From Acidobacteriaceae bacterium KBS 83 (GTDB lineage Bacteria > Acidobacteriota > Terriglobia > Terriglobales > Acidobacteriaceae), in assembly GCA_000381585.1 (NCBI GenBank), contig KB906735.1, forward strand, positions 84,242 through 148,241: a stretch of 64,000 nt of DNA. Reading direction: 5' to 3'. The notes under the pieces were generated by a model that saw only the letters and a list, made by a program, of their open reading frames with translations, was not told the origin of the DNA and did not search any database. Shown piece after piece: positions 63,191 through 64,000 of the stretch; the stretch's first letter is position 1, and each line of letters begins with the position of its first letter. The position numbers and the translations under genes are program-made.

Positions 63191-63419
63191 ATCGATTTGT
63201 CACGCCGACATATTCTGAGTGATCGGTCATACCCATGAAGTCCATAGGCGTGTCAATGTTGATGTCGTAGCCAAGCGGATGCTTGATGGTTTGTCCCTGA
63301 GCATACTTGAGGGTATCGTCTGGTCCCGTGATGCATTTGCGACTAGCATTGGCACTATCGTGTTCGACTAGATATTCAATGTGTACGACAAGACTGGACT
63401 CGCCTTTTCCAGCTACAAA
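63191..63419 (-). pseudogene. N-terminal remnant of a DUF3604 protein
   Basis: One minus frame reads VVHIEYLVEHD, then GPDDTLKYAQGQTIKHPLGY and DTPMDFMGMTDHSEYVGV. This is the start of the DUF3604 (PHP-like) fold, with its H-x-H-like and TDH metal motifs. After about 75 codons the frame enters the leader of the next gene and meaning is lost. The protein is normally several hundred residues, so this is a truncated remnant. Confidence 0.7.
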
Positions 63420-63445
63420 CCTTGAGACAAATGAGAGCTAGTGGA

Positions 63446-64000
63446 TCAATCCTTGTGCCTGCTGAGCTTTTTCTTTATGTCAGGCGCAAATTCACCAATA
63501 CTGTTGATAACAACTCCGACCCAGGCTTGCGTGATTACGCTCTGATATCCCTTAACCGTGATTGTTGGATTATTTGGATTCCAAGTTGCACCGATTGCTC
63601 CCGCTCCGAAAGCTGCCGCAAAGGGCATGATATTTGGTCTGATTGATTGTTCACTGTGGTCATAGGTTATGAAGTTTCTGACAAACGCGTGCCGAAAGCG
63701 TGGCCACGCTCCTTCGCACCGGCAACGGTCGTAGCGCGGTTCCCATCCAACGATCCCTAGACCCAGCGAAGTGAATGAGTTTTGAATGACATTCGTCGCC
63801 TGATTGGAACCGACGCGTTTTGCGAAACCAGGGAATCCATCCCCCCACTCCGACGGTGTATTTTTCGCTTGATCATGTATCGCAAAAAATCCGGTCTTGA
63901 TATAAATGCCAGGTGTCGTATATGTCTGGCGAATATACAGCTTGAAACGTTGCTGACCATTCAGCGCAACCAGAGGGGCGTTCTTCGGAATGTATGCCCC
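63446..64000 (-). CDS. Hypothetical acidobacterial protein (5' end outside window)
   Basis: The frame is open from the right edge to TGA at 63446, about 184 codons. It has family-like landmarks I recall from Acidobacteria: RFKLYIRQTY, GFPGFAKRVGSNQATNVI, EPRYDRCRCEGAWPRFRHAFVR and EFAPDIKKKL at the end. Members are often exported and unannotated. The N-terminus and any signal peptide lie outside the window. Confidence 0.7.
   Translation of the reverse strand, partial: GAYIPKNAPLVALNGQQRFKLYIRQTYTTPGIYIKTGFFAIHDQAKNTPSEWGDGFPGFAKRVGSNQATNVIQNSFTSLGLGIVGWEPRYDRCRCEGAWPRFRHAFVRNFITYDHSEQSIRPNIMPFAAAFGAGAIGATWNPNNPTITVKGYQSVITQAWVGVVINSIGEFAPDIKKKLSRHKD

Noticed and set aside
1-64000. CRISPR arrays, rRNA genes, transposase or insertion-sequence ends
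   Set aside because: I looked for regularly spaced repeats, rRNA motifs and transposase domains and saw none, although the debris field would suggest insertion sequences.

Overview
The window looks like a chromosomal stretch of an Acidobacteriota bacterium, probably of the Acidobacteriaceae/Terriglobales type. The evidence is its gene families: a PadR regulator overlapping a large MacB/FtsX-like permease of the 'acidobacterial duplicated orphan permease' type, a GWxTD-domain secreted protein, choice-of-anchor-D repeat proteins, DUF4082 modules, DUF2934 and DUF3604. This is family recognition by eye; no search was run.

Region 1 (1-31 kb) is ordinary chromosome, mostly envelope and secreted functions. 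It starts with the 3'-truncated gene of a very large secreted protein (dimethylformamidase-beta-like domain plus four DUF4082 modules). After that come L-2-hydroxyglutarate oxidase, a sigma-54 response regulator, a 1448-aa lipoprotein of twelve choice-of-anchor-D repeats, the PadR/permease pair, a Tat-exported GH42 beta-galactosidase, a DUF3800 protein and a glycine-zipper protein. A likely operon follows (MacA-like adaptor, ABC ATPase, DUF885 metallopeptidase, proC), then a GWxTD protein and an outer-membrane-type protein with a carboxypeptidase-regulatory-like domain. The region ends at tRNA-Lys(CUU).

Region 2 (31.1-38.2 kb) is a compact integrative element next to the tRNA. One strand carries a tightly coupled series: a 64-aa ORF, a winged-helix replication protein with a TTG start, a DnaB-like helicase and small hypothetical genes. 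The other strand carries a CGNR-like zinc-finger protein overlapping a tyrosine integrase. An excisionase-like HTH gene lies between the two groups. No structural phage genes are seen, so it resembles a phage satellite or replicating integrative element. A zinc-ribbon/HEPN-like chimeric ORF sits just beyond the integrase.

Region 3 (38.2-60.5 kb) is a scrambled accessory region. Probable stress genes (PA2169-type four-helix protein, ferritin-like DUF892, DUF3185, YihY/BrkB, DUF2252, response regulators, a histidine kinase, Crp/Fnr, DUF2934) are interspersed with debris. Two genes supply nearly all of the debris: an SRAP (YedK-type) abasic-site protein and a stand-alone ATP-dependent DNA ligase of the LigD type. 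One intact copy of each remains (44532-45191 and 52493-53455). I see four ligase coding fragments, three copies of a conserved ligase leader sequence, two SRAP fragments, and a duplicated divergent promoter with its zinc-ribbon neighbour. Debris has replaced the 3' ends of at least two other genes.

Region 4 (60.5-64 kb) returns to secreted acidobacterial proteins, with a DUF3604 remnant and a gene cut off by the right edge.
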